Source: Bacteroidales bacterium (lineage in GTDB: Bacteria > Bacteroidota > Bacteroidia > Bacteroidales > UBA932). From it: a stretch of 18,085 nucleotides of DNA. The notes below the pieces were generated by a model, which did not search any database, was not told the origin of the DNA, and saw only the letters and a list, made by a program, of their open reading frames with translations. The stretch is from the NCBI GenBank assembly GCA_024689525.1, contig JAILDI010000034.1, positions 1 to 18,085 on the forward strand, in the 5' to 3' direction. Numbering within the stretch: position 1 is the stretch's first letter; each line of letters begins with the position of its first letter. Position numbers and translations under genes: made by a program. Of the stretch, positions 1 through 7,426 are shown piece after piece.

Positions 1-1
1 C

Positions 2-1282
2 CTCACGGGTGTGCTTAAAGTGCGCACGACCAAGGAGTTCGGCGAGTCCACGGCATCGAAAATCCTCGAACTGGTGGAGCACGCCACGGAACACAAGTCC
101 CGCAGCGAGAGCTTCATTACGAAGTTCGCCAGAATCTACACTCCCATCGTTGTGGCGCTGGCCGTGCTGGTGGCCATCGTCCCGTCCTTCATAACCGGCG
201 AATGGGCCACCTGGGTGTACAGGGGCCTGATGTTCCTGGTGGTCTCCTGCCCCTGCGCGCTGGTGATTTCCGTGCCGCTGAGCTTCTTCGGTGGCATCGG
301 CGGGGCGTCGCGGAAGGGCATCCTCATCAAGGGTGCGAACCTTATGGACACGCTTCGCAGCGTCCGCACCGTGGTCTTCGACAAGACCGGCACCCTCACC
401 GAGGGCGTATTCGAAGTGAGCGCCGTGCATCCCGACGTCATCGACCCTCAGGAACTCCTCCACCTGGCTGCGCACGTGGAGCGGCATTCGACCCACCCGA
501 TTGCGATGGCGCTGCGCAATGCCTATCCCAATGAGGCCGATGACTGCGAGATATCGGCCATCGAAGAGGTTGCAGGTCAGGGAGTTACCGCGCTGGTTAA
601 TGGCCGTCGCGTGGCCGTGGGCAACAGCAAACTGATGGAATCGGAGCGCGCCGCCTGGCATCCGTGCCACCACGACGGCACCATCGTGCACGTGTCCGTC
701 GACGGGGAATATGCCGGCCACATCGTCATTTCCGACAAGATTAAGGTCGATGCCGCCGACGCAATCTCGGCCCTGCGGGAAGCCGGAGTCCGCCGCACGG
801 TGATGCTGACGGGCGACCAGGAGAGCGTCGCCGCCGGAGTGGCCGCTGCAGTGGGGGTCGATGCCTTCCACGCCGGCCTGCTCCCGGGGGACAAGGTGGC
901 GCAGCTGGAAGCGCTTATGGGTGACGGCACCGTGGCGTTCGTGGGCGACGGTATCAACGACGCACCGGTTTTGGCACGGGCCGATGTGGGCATCGCAATG
1001 GGCGCCCTGGGCTCGGACGCCGCCATCGAAGCGGCCGACGTGGTGCTGATGGACGACAAACCGTCGTCCCTGGCCACCGCCATCCGCATCGCCCGGCGCA
1101 CCGTGCGCATCGCCACGGAAAACATCTGGTTCGCAGTTGGCGTGAAGGTGCTCGTCCTGGCCCTGGCCTCCGTCGGCCTCGCCACAATGTGGATGGCGGT
1201 CTTCGCAGACGTGGGCGTCACCGTCCTCGCCGTCCTGAACGCGATGCGCGCCCTCCGGCTTCCCCGCCGCGGTCGTGCGTAA
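2..1282 (+). CDS. zntA: Heavy-metal P1B-type ATPase (Zn2+/Cd2+/Pb2+ exporter), C-terminal part
   Basis: This is the 3' part of a metal-exporting P-type ATPase of the inner membrane. The frame is open to the left edge and its first residues (LTGVLKV) are already internal to the family, so the N-terminal metal-binding region and first helices lie outside. Visible in order are the membrane CPC motif in SCPCAL (codons at about 245-262), the phosphorylation motif DKTGTLT (Asp codon 380-382), the HP motif of the nucleotide domain (THP, about 491-499) and the hinge GDGINDAP (from about 944). Near the end, a Lys in the penultimate helix (GVKVLVL) and an Asp in the last (FADVGVTVLAVLNAMRAL) match the Lys/Asp pair that, with CPC, marks the ZntA-like P1B-2 group. 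The substrate is therefore inferred as Zn2+, Cd2+ or Pb2+ rather than Cu+. The reading frame is intact, and a hairpin terminator follows. Confidence 0.93.
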   Translation, partial: LTGVLKVRTTKEFGESTASKILELVEHATEHKSRSESFITKFARIYTPIVVALAVLVAIVPSFITGEWATWVYRGLMFLVVSCPCALVISVPLSFFGGIGGASRKGILIKGANLMDTLRSVRTVVFDKTGTLTEGVFEVSAVHPDVIDPQELLHLAAHVERHSTHPIAMALRNAYPNEADDCEISAIEEVAGQGVTALVNGRRVAVGNSKLMESERAAWHPCHHDGTIVHVSVDGEYAGHIVISDKIKVDAADAISALREAGVRRTVMLTGDQESVAAGVAAAVGVDAFHAGLLPGDKVAQLEALMGDGTVAFVGDGINDAPVLARADVGIAMGALGSDAAIEAADVVLMDDKPSSLATAIRIARRTVRIATENIWFAVGVKVLVLALASVGLATMWMAVFADVGVTVLAVLNAMRALRLPRRGRA

Positions 1283-1317
1283 AATGTAAGGCGTTGAGTG
1301 TCAGTGATTTGTGGATT

Positions 1318-1348
1318 TTAAATGCGGCGTATTGCCGCATTTAATTTT
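1318..1348 (+). terminator. Rho-independent terminator after the metal ATPase
   Basis: An 11-bp perfect stem (1318-1328 paired with 1334-1344; core AAATGCGGC/GCCGCATTT) encloses a 5-base loop and is followed by a short T-rich tail (TTTT at 1345-1348). It lies 35 bases after the ATPase stop codon and separates that gene from thrA. Confidence 0.75.
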
Positions 1349-1365
1349 CATATGTCGCTATAAAT

Positions 1366-1415
1366 CAACAAGTTCCATTTTACGGCATACCTTATCCGAT
1401 AATTTATTATCTTTG
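1366..1415 (+). promoter_or_regulatory. thrA promoter region with Bacteroidetes -7 box
   Basis: TATCTTTG at 1408-1415 matches the Bacteroidetes -7 consensus TAnnTTTG. No clear TTG -33 element sits at the usual distance. Instead a box at 1366-1391 (core TTTTACGG, ending ATACC) precedes it, and nearly the same box stands upstream of cdaA. The start codon follows the -7 box by only 4 bases, so the transcript would have almost no leader. The box and its spacing are seen directly; the promoter role is inferred. Confidence 0.7.
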
Positions 1416-1419
1416 CAAA

Positions 1420-3564
1420 ATGATGTATCGTGTACTGAAATTCGGCGGATCTTCCGTTGCGGACGCCACGCACATATCGCAGGTTCTGGACATTGTGGAA
1501 GCGGAGATGCCCAAGGGGCAGGTCGTGCTGGTGGCATCGGCCATCAGCGGGGCGACGGACACCCTCCTGGGCGGCGATCCGGAAGCGCTGACGGCGCTGG
1601 AAAATCGCCATTTGAAGATAGTGCAGAGGCTTTTCACTGGAAGCGAGAGGGTCGATGCGGCCGATGAAATCCGCAGCCTCTTCGCCCAGATGCGCCAGGC
1701 TCCGGAAGATGAGCGCGTCACCTTCGGCGAGATCTTCTCCACCCGAATAATCGAACGCAAATTAAGGGTCGATGGCGTGCGCTCGCAATGGCTGGACTCC
1801 CGCCGCCTCATCATCAAGGGCGACCGCGACGCCACGCGAAATAACATCCTCGCCGCGTTCAGTACAGAGAAAACTGTTTCGTCTACGGAGTCGGACAAAA
1901 CTTTTTCGACATTTTCCGGAGAAAAAGTTTTAGTCCGCGAAGTTAGAAACAGTTTTCAGGTTTTCGTGGCGCCGGGATTTATTTGCGGCACTCCGGAGGG
2001 GGGCGTGAGCACCCTGGGCCGCGGAGGTTCGGACTATAGTGCGGCTATTTACGCGGCGGCGCTCAAGGCGGATTCGCTCCAGATATGGACAGATGTCCCG
2101 GGCATAATGACTGCCAATCCCAGACAGGTCCCCGCAGCACGAACGATTCCCGAAATGTCGTACAAATCGGCCCTCGAGATGGCTCAGAACGGTGCCAAGG
2201 TGCTGTATGCACCCACCGTCGCGCCGGCTATGGAGGCCGGAATCGCCATTGAGGTACGTAACACATTCGCTCCCGCAGGCGGCAAGACCGTTATTTCAGA
2301 CAAGGCGCCGGACACGCTGGGCCTGGCATCGGCCAAAACAGAAGACGGCCTGGTGGCTATAACCCTCGTAGGCAGCACCGATAAAGCCGAAGCAGCCAAG
2401 GCCCTGAAGGCCGCCGGCGTTGCTCCGCGCAAAATGGAAGAACAGAGCGGAAACCTCCGCATCCTTGTGCTTCCGGAAGTGGAGAATCCCGCGCTGAGGG
2501 CCCTGCACCGCGCATTTTTCGAAACGCTGCCGCAGAAGGAAGTCAGTCTTTTCATCGCCGGAGTGGGCGCAGTGGGCAAGGCGCTCCTTGAGCTCATCGG
2601 CCGCAGCGAGGAAACCGTAGCCGCCAGAACCGGCAAGCGGCTCAAGGTCATCGGCCTGGGGCGCAGCAGCGGATACAACATCGACCTTAAAGGAATAACA
2701 TCGACAGAAACTCCGCTTCAGGGCGATTATATCGACGAAATCTGCAGTGTGGCCCCGCGCGGTTCCGTTTTTGTCGATTGCACCGGCAGCGAGACCATTC
2801 ATCAGCGCTACGAGCAGTTGCTCAGGCGCGGCATAAATATCGTATCGTCCAACAGGCGCTCGTTCGCCATCCCTTATGTCGAGTACGCGTCGATGCACGC
2901 AGCGGCCCGCGAAAGCGGAGCCTTCCTGCGCTACGAGACCACAGTGGGATCGGCACTGCCTGTGCTGGATTCCATCGCACGAGGCACCAACAGCTGCGAG
3001 GAAGTTCTGGCATTGGAAGCTGTGGTGAGCTGCACCCTGAACCAGATTCTTGGCCAGTACGGCAGCGACGGCCGAAGCTTTGCATCGCTCGTGAAAGCCG
3101 CCCAGGACGAAGGCCTCACCGAGGCTGACCCTCGCGCCGACCTCATCGGCCGCGACGCCCTGCGCAAGCTCCTGATCCTGGCCCGCGAGGCCGGCGTCCA
3201 GCTGGAAGAGGCCGACGTAAAAGTTGAGCCGATTATCCCGCTAAACCTTGTGGACGTGCCTCTGGAGACATTCTACGCTAAACTTGAAGCCATGGAACCG
3301 TCGTTCCGCGAGGCGTATCTCGGCGCCGCCCGCGAAGGCTGCCGCCTCCTTTTCGTAGCCTCGCTGGAAAAGTCGGACAACGGCTACCTCAGCTGCATCT
3401 GCGTTAAACAGATTCCGGAAAACCACCCCGCGTACCACCTCAAGGGCACGGAGAACGCGATCATGATCCGCAGCTCCTTCCACCCCCTGCCAATCGTCAT
3501 CGAAGGTCCCGGTGAAGGCGCCCTCCAGGCCGCTTCCAGCATCCTTAACGACATCCTGCGCTAA
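1420..3564 (+). CDS. thrA: Bifunctional aspartokinase / homoserine dehydrogenase, compact form
   Basis: This cytoplasmic enzyme catalyses two steps toward threonine and methionine: aspartate phosphorylation and reduction of aspartate semialdehyde to homoserine. The aspartokinase domain (about residues 1-295) shows KFGGSS at 7-12, TFGEIFSTR near 101-109 and LGRGGSDYSAA at 199-209. The homoserine dehydrogenase domain (about 374-714) shows the nucleotide-binding GVGAVG at 381-386, YETTVGSALPV near 505-515 and a catalytic-region segment containing E568, D570, D574, D579 and K583. At 714 residues it is about 100 shorter than E. coli ThrA, because only one ACT-sized segment (about 308-370) lies between the two enzymes. 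Residues about 150-179 are extra and encoded by an AT-rich palindrome. SSNRRS (476-481) and SCTLN (537-541) replace the usual PNKK-like and SGTLN-like motifs. A second in-frame ATG at 1423 could also be the start. The gene appears to be transcribed alone; no thrB or thrC follows. Confidence 0.93.
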   Translation: MMYRVLKFGGSSVADATHISQVLDIVEAEMPKGQVVLVASAISGATDTLLGGDPEALTALENRHLKIVQRLFTGSERVDAADEIRSLFAQMRQAPEDERVTFGEIFSTRIIERKLRVDGVRSQWLDSRRLIIKGDRDATRNNILAAFSTEKTVSSTESDKTFSTFSGEKVLVREVRNSFQVFVAPGFICGTPEGGVSTLGRGGSDYSAAIYAAALKADSLQIWTDVPGIMTANPRQVPAARTIPEMSYKSALEMAQNGAKVLYAPTVAPAMEAGIAIEVRNTFAPAGGKTVISDKAPDTLGLASAKTEDGLVAITLVGSTDKAEAAKALKAAGVAPRKMEEQSGNLRILVLPEVENPALRALHRAFFETLPQKEVSLFIAGVGAVGKALLELIGRSEETVAARTGKRLKVIGLGRSSGYNIDLKGITSTETPLQGDYIDEICSVAPRGSVFVDCTGSETIHQRYEQLLRRGINIVSSNRRSFAIPYVEYASMHAAARESGAFLRYETTVGSALPVLDSIARGTNSCEEVLALEAVVSCTLNQILGQYGSDGRSFASLVKAAQDEGLTEADPRADLIGRDALRKLLILAREAGVQLEEADVKVEPIIPLNLVDVPLETFYAKLEAMEPSFREAYLGAAREGCRLLFVASLEKSDNGYLSCICVKQIPENHPAYHLKGTENAIMIRSSFHPLPIVIEGPGEGALQAASSILNDILR
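1869..1957. repeat. Nested palindromic element inserted in frame in thrA
   Basis: Two inverted repeats are nested. The outer pair is a perfect 12-bp repeat, GAAAACTGTTTC (1869-1880) with GAAACAGTTTTC (1946-1957). The inner pair (1892-1907 with 1921-1937, core GGACAAAACTTTTTC) forms 16 base pairs with a single bulged A at 1932 around a 13-base loop. The segment is much richer in A+T than the surrounding gene. It encodes about residues 150-179 of ThrA, where the span from the conserved Asp (D137) to the GF motif (F187) is 51 residues against about 25 in E. coli ThrA. It is interpreted as an inserted palindromic element of unknown family; no second copy was found in this window. Confidence 0.65.
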
Positions 3565-3605
3565 AAGGCGTAAAACGCAAAGCGCTGAAAATAAGCGTAT
3601 TACAG

Positions 3606-3640
3606 AAAGTCGACTCGGCGTTTTACCGAGTCGACTTTTT
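3606..3640 (+). terminator. Strong rho-independent terminator after thrA
   Basis: A perfect 13-bp stem, AAAGTCGACTCGG (3606-3618) with its complement at 3626-3638, has a 7-base loop and runs into a T tract ending at 3640. Because the arms start in AAA and end in TTT it could act in both directions, but only a + strand gene ends here. Confidence 0.9.
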
Positions 3641-3656
3641 ATAACTAGTTAACAGA

Positions 3657-3707
3657 CAACAAGTTGCACTTTACGGATACCGATTCCCGAAATTTTGCGT
3701 ATCTTTG
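3657..3707 (+). promoter_or_regulatory. cdaA operon promoter region with Bacteroidetes -7 box
   Basis: TATCTTTG at 3700-3707 is a perfect -7 consensus, 6 bases before the cdaA start codon. The box at 3657-3681 (core CTTTACGG, ending ATACC) is nearly the same as the box before thrA, with two substitutions and one missing base. It probably drives the whole cdaA-mutS2-yraN-manC unit. Confidence 0.7.
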
Positions 3708-3713
3708 TGAGCT

Positions 3714-4535
3714 ATGATTATGGGAGTATTTTCATTCCTGCACTTCACTGTAGCAGATGCGCTGGACATCCTGATGGTTGCCCTGCTCATTTTCCTGCTT
3801 ATACGCAGTATCAGGGGCAATTCGACGGTGGTGAACATCGTGATTTTGCTGGTGGTGCTGTTCATAGCGCAGCAGGTGGCGGCGGCGTTGCAGATGCGGA
3901 TGATGACCGTGCTGCTGAACACGCTGCTGGACGTGGGTGTACTGGCCATAATCATACTGTTCCAGCCGGAAATCAGGCACCTGATGAACAGGGTGGCAAC
4001 ACAGGCGGGAATATCGCGGAAGGCTACGGAACTGTTCAACCGGCTGCTGGGCATCAAGGAGAACAAGATGAGCAGCAAGTCGGTGGAGGAACTCTCGGCC
4101 GCAATAAGAACCATGTCGGACGACAAGACCGGCGCGCTCATCGTAATCCGTCACGGCTCGGACCTGGACGAGTATATCCGCACGGGCGACAGCTTCGACG
4201 CGGAAATCAACCGCCGTCTGGTGATGAACATCTTCTTCAAGAACTCCCCCCTCCACGACGGCGCGATGATAATCAACGGCAACCGCATATGCGCAGCCAG
4301 GTGTCAACTGCCGATGACGTCCCGCACGGACCTCCCGGCCCGGTACGGAATGCGCCACAGGGCAGCCGTGGGCCTCAGCGAGGAGACCGATGCCGATGTA
4401 ATCGTGTGCTCGGAAGAAACCGGCAAGGTGGTATTCGTGCGCGGCGGCAAGGTGACGCCCGTGCCGGATATGACCACCCTCATCACCCTGCTGGAGGATG
4501 CGATGGACGGGCATAAAAAGGAGGGCCGACAATGA
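3714..4535 (+). CDS. cdaA: Diadenylate cyclase CdaA (membrane c-di-AMP synthase)
   Basis: The product makes the second messenger cyclic di-AMP from two ATP. It has three hydrophobic helices at the N-terminus (about residues 14-33, 37-58 and 66-83), the usual membrane anchor of CdaA, then a DisA_N-type catalytic domain. Both hallmark motifs are present: DGA at 182-184 (within SPLHDGAMI) and RHR at 214-216 (within GMRHRAAVG). The conserved lead-in RHGSDLDEY is at 146-154. The 273-residue length fits the family. The start at 3714 lies 6 bases after the -7 box; an ATG two codons later (3720) would also fit. The stop overlaps the mutS2 start by 4 bases (ATGA), so the two are probably translationally coupled. 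No CdaR-type regulator gene is adjacent. Confidence 0.95.
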   Translation: MIMGVFSFLHFTVADALDILMVALLIFLLIRSIRGNSTVVNIVILLVVLFIAQQVAAALQMRMMTVLLNTLLDVGVLAIIILFQPEIRHLMNRVATQAGISRKATELFNRLLGIKENKMSSKSVEELSAAIRTMSDDKTGALIVIRHGSDLDEYIRTGDSFDAEINRRLVMNIFFKNSPLHDGAMIINGNRICAARCQLPMTSRTDLPARYGMRHRAAVGLSEETDADVIVCSEETGKVVFVRGGKVTPVPDMTTLITLLEDAMDGHKKEGRQ

Positions 4536-7051
4536 GTGATCCGGATGCCCGCCTGGAAGGTAAGTTAGGTTTCGACCGCATAAGGTCGATGATCGAATCC
4601 CGCTGCTCCACGGACTATGCCGCCTCCCGCGCGCAGACCGAAAGCTTCAGCACTGGCAAGGATGAAATCCGCCGCCGGCTGAACCTCACGGACGAAATGC
4701 GCCTCATCCTGATGTTCGAGGAGGGCTTCCCCACCAGCGGTTATGTCGATTGCATCCCCTTCCTCGAGCCCATCGCCAAAAGCGCATCCATCGACCTGCT
4801 GAGCATGGGAAAACTCCGCACCACCCTGGACACCCTGGACAAGGCCCAGACTTTCTTCAAGGGCGTCAAGGATGGCGTCTACCCCAACCTCAAGCGCAAG
4901 GCCGCGAAAACCGCGAAATTCCCGGAAGTCAAAGAAAGGATCGACACAATCCTGGACAAATACGGCGAAATCAAGGACACCGCATCGGACCAGCTATACG
5001 ACATCCGCAAGCAGCTCAGGGAAAAGGAACTGGGCCTTTCGAAACGCATCAACGCCATACTCCGCAAGGCGCGTGAGGACGGCCTGGCCGATGCCGACGC
5101 AAGCGTCACCATCCGCGACGGAAGGATGCTCATCCCGGTGTCATCGGCAAAAAAGAGGCTCCTGCCAGGATACATCTACGACGAAAGCGCCAGCGGCAAG
5201 ACCACCTTCATCGAACCGGCGGAAATCGTGGCCCTCACGGGCGAACTCTCCGAACTCCGTTTCGCCGAAACCCGCGAAATCAGCCGAATCTTAAGAGAAT
5301 TCTCGGACTTCCTGCGCCCCTGGATCCCGGACCTCATCGCAGCCGCGGAATTCATCGGCGAGCTGGACTTCATAATGGCCAAGGCCTATGTGGCCCTGGA
5401 CCTCGTGGCCGGGATGCCGATCATATCGGAAGAGGGTCGATTAAGCCTCCGCAAGGCCCGCCACCCCATCCTGGAGCGCAACCTGCGCAAGGAGCACAAG
5501 CAGATCGTCCCCCTCACCATAAACCTCACCCCGGAGAAGCACATCCTGATGATTTCCGGCCCCAACGCGGGCGGCAAATCCGTGTGCCTCAAGACCGTGG
5601 GCCTGCTCCAGTATATGTTCCAGTGGGGTATGCTCATCCCCACGTCGGAAACCTCGGAACTCCCGGTCTTCAGCCGCATAATGGTGTCCATCGGGGACGA
5701 CCAGTCCATCGACAACGACCTCTCCACATATAGCTCCTTCCTGGCCGATATGCGCCAGACCCTGGAAAAGGCCGATGAAAAGACCCTCGTCCTCATCGAC
5801 GAATTCGGCTCGGGCACAGAGCCCGCCGCCGGCGGCGCCATAGCGGAGTCGATTCTGGCGGAACTGGACCGCAGGGGCACGTACGGCGTGATAACAACGC
5901 ACTACACCAACCTCAAACTATATGCGTCCAGCGGCAATAACGGCGTCGCCAACGGCGCAATGATGTTCGATGCGCAGAATATGGCGCCCCTTTTCCGCCT
6001 GGAAGAAGGCCTGCCCGGCAACTCCTTCGCCTTCGAACTGGCCCGCAAAATGGGCCTCCCGGAAGAGATAGTAAAGGACGCGGAAGAAAAGGCGGGTCAG
6101 GAATTCGTTGGCATCGAACGGAACCTCCGCAAAATCGTCCGCAGCCGCAAGGCCCTGGACGAAAAGCTCACCCGCATACGCGCCACGGACAAAACCCTGG
6201 AGAACATCACGGATAAATACCAGAAAGAGCTCCAGGACATCAAGGAAACCCGCCGCCGCATCATCGACGAAGCCAATGAAGAGGCCCGTCGCATAGTGAA
6301 AGACGCCAACGCCAAGGTGGAAAACACCATCCGCACCATCAAGGAAAGCAAGGCGGAGAAAGAAGCCACAAAAGACGCGCGTGAGCAGCTCCAGGGTTTC
6401 CTGGGCGCGCTGGAGGAAAACCGCCGCAAACGCGACAAATACCTGGACGACAAACTCAAGACCGTGCAGCAGCGCAAGGACAAAGCCACAGAGCGGAAAC
6501 TGAAGCGCTCCAATCCGGAAGAGCTCCGGCAAATGCAGGAAGCCCAGGCGGAGCAGGCCCGCATCGAGGCCTTCCGCAAAGCCCCTCTCAAGGTTGGCGA
6601 AAAAGTGCGCGTTAAGAGCAACGGTATGATGGGCGAAGTAGCCAAAGTATCGGCCAAAGCCATCACGGTAATAGTTGGCAACGTGAGCACGAAAATGGCC
6701 CCGGACCGCGTGGAAAGGGTAACTTCCAACGAATTCCGGGAAGCGCAGCGCAAGGCCGGCAAACCCCGCCAGGTGGTGGACGCATCCATCGCAAAGCGCC
6801 GCGCGGAGTTCCGCACGGAACTGGACGTAAGGGGTCAGAGAGTAAACGAGGCGCTGGACAACGTGGTTAGATACGTGGACGACGCCCTTATGCTTGACGT
6901 AGAATCGGTGCGCATCCTGCACGGCAAGGGCACGGGCGCGCTCCGCGAAGAAATACAGAAATTCGTAAGAACAATTCCCGGGGTTGTGTCCGTCCAGGAC
7001 GAACACATCCAGTTCGGAGGCTCCGGGATAAGCGTAGTCAAATTCAGATGA
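4532..7051 (+). CDS. mutS2: MutS2 family ATPase with C-terminal Smr nuclease domain
   Basis: This is a cytoplasmic DNA- or ribosome-acting MutS paralogue. In the family it is linked to suppression of recombination through branched DNA and, in Firmicutes, to splitting of collided ribosomes. The 839-residue length is normal. A core/lever region spans about residues 1-330. The ATPase has Walker A GPNAGGKS (343-350) and Walker B LVLIDEFGSGTEP (419-431), followed by the STY-containing loop (398-402) and TTHYTNLK (455-462). A long charged coiled coil runs from about 515 to 680, then a KOW-like beta segment (about 687-730). The Smr domain (about 763-839) retains LDVRG (764-768) and HGKGTGALR (797-805). 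There is no MutS mismatch-recognition domain, as expected for MutS2. It is coupled by 4-base overlaps to both cdaA and the next gene. Confidence 0.96.
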   Translation: MSDPDARLEGKLGFDRIRSMIESRCSTDYAASRAQTESFSTGKDEIRRRLNLTDEMRLILMFEEGFPTSGYVDCIPFLEPIAKSASIDLLSMGKLRTTLDTLDKAQTFFKGVKDGVYPNLKRKAAKTAKFPEVKERIDTILDKYGEIKDTASDQLYDIRKQLREKELGLSKRINAILRKAREDGLADADASVTIRDGRMLIPVSSAKKRLLPGYIYDESASGKTTFIEPAEIVALTGELSELRFAETREISRILREFSDFLRPWIPDLIAAAEFIGELDFIMAKAYVALDLVAGMPIISEEGRLSLRKARHPILERNLRKEHKQIVPLTINLTPEKHILMISGPNAGGKSVCLKTVGLLQYMFQWGMLIPTSETSELPVFSRIMVSIGDDQSIDNDLSTYSSFLADMRQTLEKADEKTLVLIDEFGSGTEPAAGGAIAESILAELDRRGTYGVITTHYTNLKLYASSGNNGVANGAMMFDAQNMAPLFRLEEGLPGNSFAFELARKMGLPEEIVKDAEEKAGQEFVGIERNLRKIVRSRKALDEKLTRIRATDKTLENITDKYQKELQDIKETRRRIIDEANEEARRIVKDANAKVENTIRTIKESKAEKEATKDAREQLQGFLGALEENRRKRDKYLDDKLKTVQQRKDKATERKLKRSNPEELRQMQEAQAEQARIEAFRKAPLKVGEKVRVKSNGMMGEVAKVSAKAITVIVGNVSTKMAPDRVERVTSNEFREAQRKAGKPRQVVDASIAKRRAEFRTELDVRGQRVNEALDNVVRYVDDALMLDVESVRILHGKGTGALREEIQKFVRTIPGVVSVQDEHIQFGGSGISVVKFR

Positions 7052-7422
7052 AAATCAGGGGACGAAAGGCAATGGGCCAGAAAAGCGAAGAACTGGCCTG
7101 CGACTTCCTCCAATCCAGGGGGCAGAAAATAGTGGAAAAGAACTGGCGCACGGGCCATCTGGAGGTGGACATCATTTCCGAATCCAAGGAAGGCCTCCAT
7201 TTCGTGGAGGTGAAATCGCTGCTGTCGCCGATGGACATCCTCCCCCAGGACAAGGTGGGGGCCATCAAGCGCCACCGCATCACCGACGCGGCCAACGACT
7301 ACATCAACTCCCACCCCTCCGACGGCAAGGAAGTGTTCTTCGACGTCATCTCAGTGGTGTACGACAAAGACACGATTTCCCTAAAATACTTCCCCCAGGC
7401 TTGGATTCCAATGCACACATAG
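7048..7422 (+). CDS. yraN: YraN/UPF0102 family endonuclease-like protein
   Basis: A small protein of 124 residues belonging to the UPF0102 (YraN) family, which has a restriction-endonuclease-like PD-(D/E)xK fold; its cellular role is unsettled. Visible are an N-terminal helix (GQKSEELACDFLQSRG, residues 10-25), the acidic pair in GHLEVDII (E39 and D41) and the EVK motif (E54 and K56 in HFVEVKS), which together form the predicted metal site. The start overlaps the mutS2 stop by 4 bases (ATGA at 7048-7051), and manC follows 4 bases after its stop. Its position directly behind mutS2 suggests a role in nucleic acid processing, but this is inference. Confidence 0.9.
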   Translation: MKIRGRKAMGQKSEELACDFLQSRGQKIVEKNWRTGHLEVDIISESKEGLHFVEVKSLLSPMDILPQDKVGAIKRHRITDAANDYINSHPSDGKEVFFDVISVVYDKDTISLKYFPQAWIPMHT

Positions 7423-7426
7423 AACT

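Noticed and set aside
1283..1365. Riboswitch or attenuator upstream of thrA
   Set aside because: The only hairpin is the terminator of the preceding ATPase, which lies upstream of the thrA -7 box, and the predicted transcript has almost no leader, so there is no room for leader control.
3565..3605. Possible small gene or regulatory RNA between thrA and its terminator
   Set aside because: Only short GC-bearing repeats (GGCG, ACGC, AGCG) are visible; no start codon with a convincing frame and no promoter. It is simply the 3' tail of thrA.
3732..4532. Open frame on the - strand opposite cdaA
   Set aside because: His/Gln/Arg-rich shadow translation. cdaA shows both the DGA and RHR motifs on the + strand.
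5918..7006. Long open frame on the - strand opposite mutS2 (about 362 codons)
   Set aside because: Phe/Leu/Ala/Val-rich translation of the complement of the charged coiled-coil and Smr region; no family features. mutS2 is certain on the + strand.
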